A DNA stretch of 64,000 bases from positions 355,714-419,713 of the forward strand of contig NZ_VJND01000001.1 in NCBI RefSeq assembly GCF_007556605.1, given 5' to 3'. The notes below the pieces were generated by a model. The model saw only the letters and a list, made by a program, of their open reading frames with translations, had not been told where the DNA came from and ran no database searches. Of this stretch, positions 63,129-64,000 are shown one piece after another. The position numbers and the translations under genes are program-made. This DNA is from Tepidimonas sediminis (GTDB lineage: Bacteria > Pseudomonadota > Gammaproteobacteria > Burkholderiales > Burkholderiaceae_C). Each line of letters begins with the position of its first letter. Position 1 is the stretch's first letter.

Positions 63129-64000
63129 TCAATGCGGTCGCGTGCGCCGGCCCACCGCCAGCGCCGCCCCGGTGGCCAGCAGCAGCGTGGCCGCCCCCCC
63201 GGCCAGCGTCGTCGCGTACCAGCCGTGGTCCATCAGCACGCCAAACACCAGTGGCGCCAGCGCAAAGCCGGTGTCCAGCCCAGAGTAGACCGTGCCGTAG
63301 ATACGGCCGGTGGCGCCGGGCGGCGTGGCGCGGCGGATCAGCAGGTCGCGGCTGGGACCGCCGATGCCGATCGCCAGCCCCGTCACCGCCAGCGCCGCCA
63401 TCGTGCCGGCACCGCCCAGCCAGCCGCTGGCCGCCAGCAGCATCAGCGCAGCCCCCGCCATCATCGTCAGCGCCACCACGCGATCCACCGCCGCCACGCG
63501 CGCGGCCACCCAGCCACCCAGCAGCATGCCCGCCGCACCGGCCAGCATGTAGGCCGTCACCGTCAGCGTGGCCGTGGCCAGCGGCACCGCATGCACCGCC
63601 TGCAGGATCGAGGTGGCGTAGGTCTGCACCACCGCCAGCGTCATCGTCGACAGCAGGAAGAAGCCGAAGCACCCCCACACCACCGGCAGCCGCAGGAAGG
63701 CCAGGTCGTCCGCCGCCGTCTGGCCGGCCACACGTCGCACCACGCGCGTGGCCAGATGCTCGCGCTGCGACCACAGCAGCGCCAGCACCGCCGCGTAGAC
63801 GACGATGGCGGCCCAGTAGGCGTGGCGCCAGTCGCCCAGGGTGGCGATGCCGACCAGAAACACCGGCGCCAGCGCCCAGCCGAGGTTGCCGGTCAGCCCG
63901 TGCACGCTGAAGGCGTAGCCCAGCCGCGGCGGCGAGACGCGCTGGTTCAGGATCGAGAAATCCACCGGGTGAAACGGCGCGTTGCCCACGCCGGCCAGCA
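63129..64000 (-). CDS. Major facilitator superfamily transporter (5' partial)
   Basis: C-terminal part (about 290 residues) of a 12-helix transporter; the frame stays open to the right edge, so the true start is outside. About eight or nine hydrophobic segments are seen, for example VVWGCFGFFLLSTMTLAVVQ and YMLAGAAGMLLGGWVAARVA. The mid-protein loop RLGYAFSVHGLTGNLGWAL resembles fosmidomycin-resistance-like or sugar/drug MFS members. Substrate not deducible. It converges with the methyltransferase gene. Confidence 0.85.
   Translation of the reverse strand, partial: LAGVGNAPFHPVDFSILNQRVSPPRLGYAFSVHGLTGNLGWALAPVFLVGIATLGDWRHAYWAAIVVYAAVLALLWSQREHLATRVVRRVAGQTAADDLAFLRLPVVWGCFGFFLLSTMTLAVVQTYATSILQAVHAVPLATATLTVTAYMLAGAAGMLLGGWVAARVAAVDRVVALTMMAGAALMLLAASGWLGGAGTMAALAVTGLAIGIGGPSRDLLIRRATPPGATGRIYGTVYSGLDTGFALAPLVFGVLMDHGWYATTLAGGAATLLLATGAALAVGRRTRPH

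Overview
The window is a dense, very G+C-rich stretch of bacterial chromosome. Third codon positions are almost all G or C, and no intergenic gap exceeds about 210 bases. Gene content and order point to a betaproteobacterium of the order Burkholderiales: odhA-odhB-lpdA-zapE, iscRSUA-hscBA-fdx, smc-zipA, dapC-dapD-pilus ATPase-dapE-prmB, and a phaC-phaA-phbB cluster beside pgeF. A Comamonadaceae/Rubrivivax-Caldimonas-type genome is my inference; I cannot name the species. I see no prophage, insertion sequence, CRISPR array or rRNA. The only classic mobile-type cargo is a vapBC toxin-antitoxin pair.

Layout, left to right. 1-1000: end of a paraslipin (SPFH) gene and tRNA-Ser(GGA). 1.1-3.3 kb: PAS-PAS-GGDEF-EAL protein. 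3.4-10.2 kb: minus-strand 2-oxoglutarate dehydrogenase operon odhA-odhB-lpdA plus zapE. 10.4-12.8 kb: ArsR regulator and propionyl-CoA synthetase prpE. 12.9-19.2 kb: the iscR-iscS-iscU-iscA-hscB-hscA-fdx operon, followed by dnaQ and tRNA-Val(CAC) with a strong terminator. 19.2-21.9 kb: NarL-type response regulator and 7TM histidine kinase. 21.9-24.6 kb: vapB-vapC-uvrB with overlapping reading frames. 24.8-28.2 kb (plus): tyrB-type aminotransferase, phaZ and rsxB. 28.3-36.6 kb (minus): a methylmalonyl-CoA operon of mutase, meaB, kinase-like gene, pccB, GDCCVxC protein, pccA and VOC protein. 36.8-37.4 kb: divergent GntR/FCD regulator. 37.5-43.8 kb (minus): dusA, serine hydrolase, phbB, phaA, phaC. 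43.9-47.5 kb: small membrane protein, pgeF, maiA, TRAP binding protein, NUDIX hydrolase. 47.5-51 kb: REC-PAS-GGDEF*-EAL regulator, a divergent Hpt protein, zipA. 51-54.6 kb: smc. 54.7-63.1 kb (plus): dapC, dapD, PilU-like ATPase, dapE, prmB, yheS, rRNA m5C methyltransferase. 63.1-64 kb: end of an MFS transporter.

The metabolic theme is acyl-CoA and carbon storage. PrpE makes propionyl-CoA. PccAB, a possible VOC epimerase and the B12-dependent mutase (with chaperone MeaB) convert it to succinyl-CoA, which is also the product of OdhAB-Lpd. PhaA, PhbB and PhaC build polyhydroxyalkanoate and PhaZ mobilises it. Fe-S assembly (Isc), cell division and chromosome genes (ZapE, ZipA, SMC), lysine biosynthesis (Dap) and ribosome-related genes (PrmB, YheS, m5C methyltransferase) form the housekeeping background.

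Patterns worth attention: paired IscR type-1-like boxes around the iscR promoter; seven genes whose -10 hexamer lies 6-11 nt before the start codon, suggesting leaderless transcripts with GC-rich discriminators; vapBC translationally coupled to uvrB; a probable pseudokinase and a Cys-rich GDCCVxC protein inside the propionate operon; and perfect palindromes in front of phaZ and between the mutase operon and its GntR neighbour.
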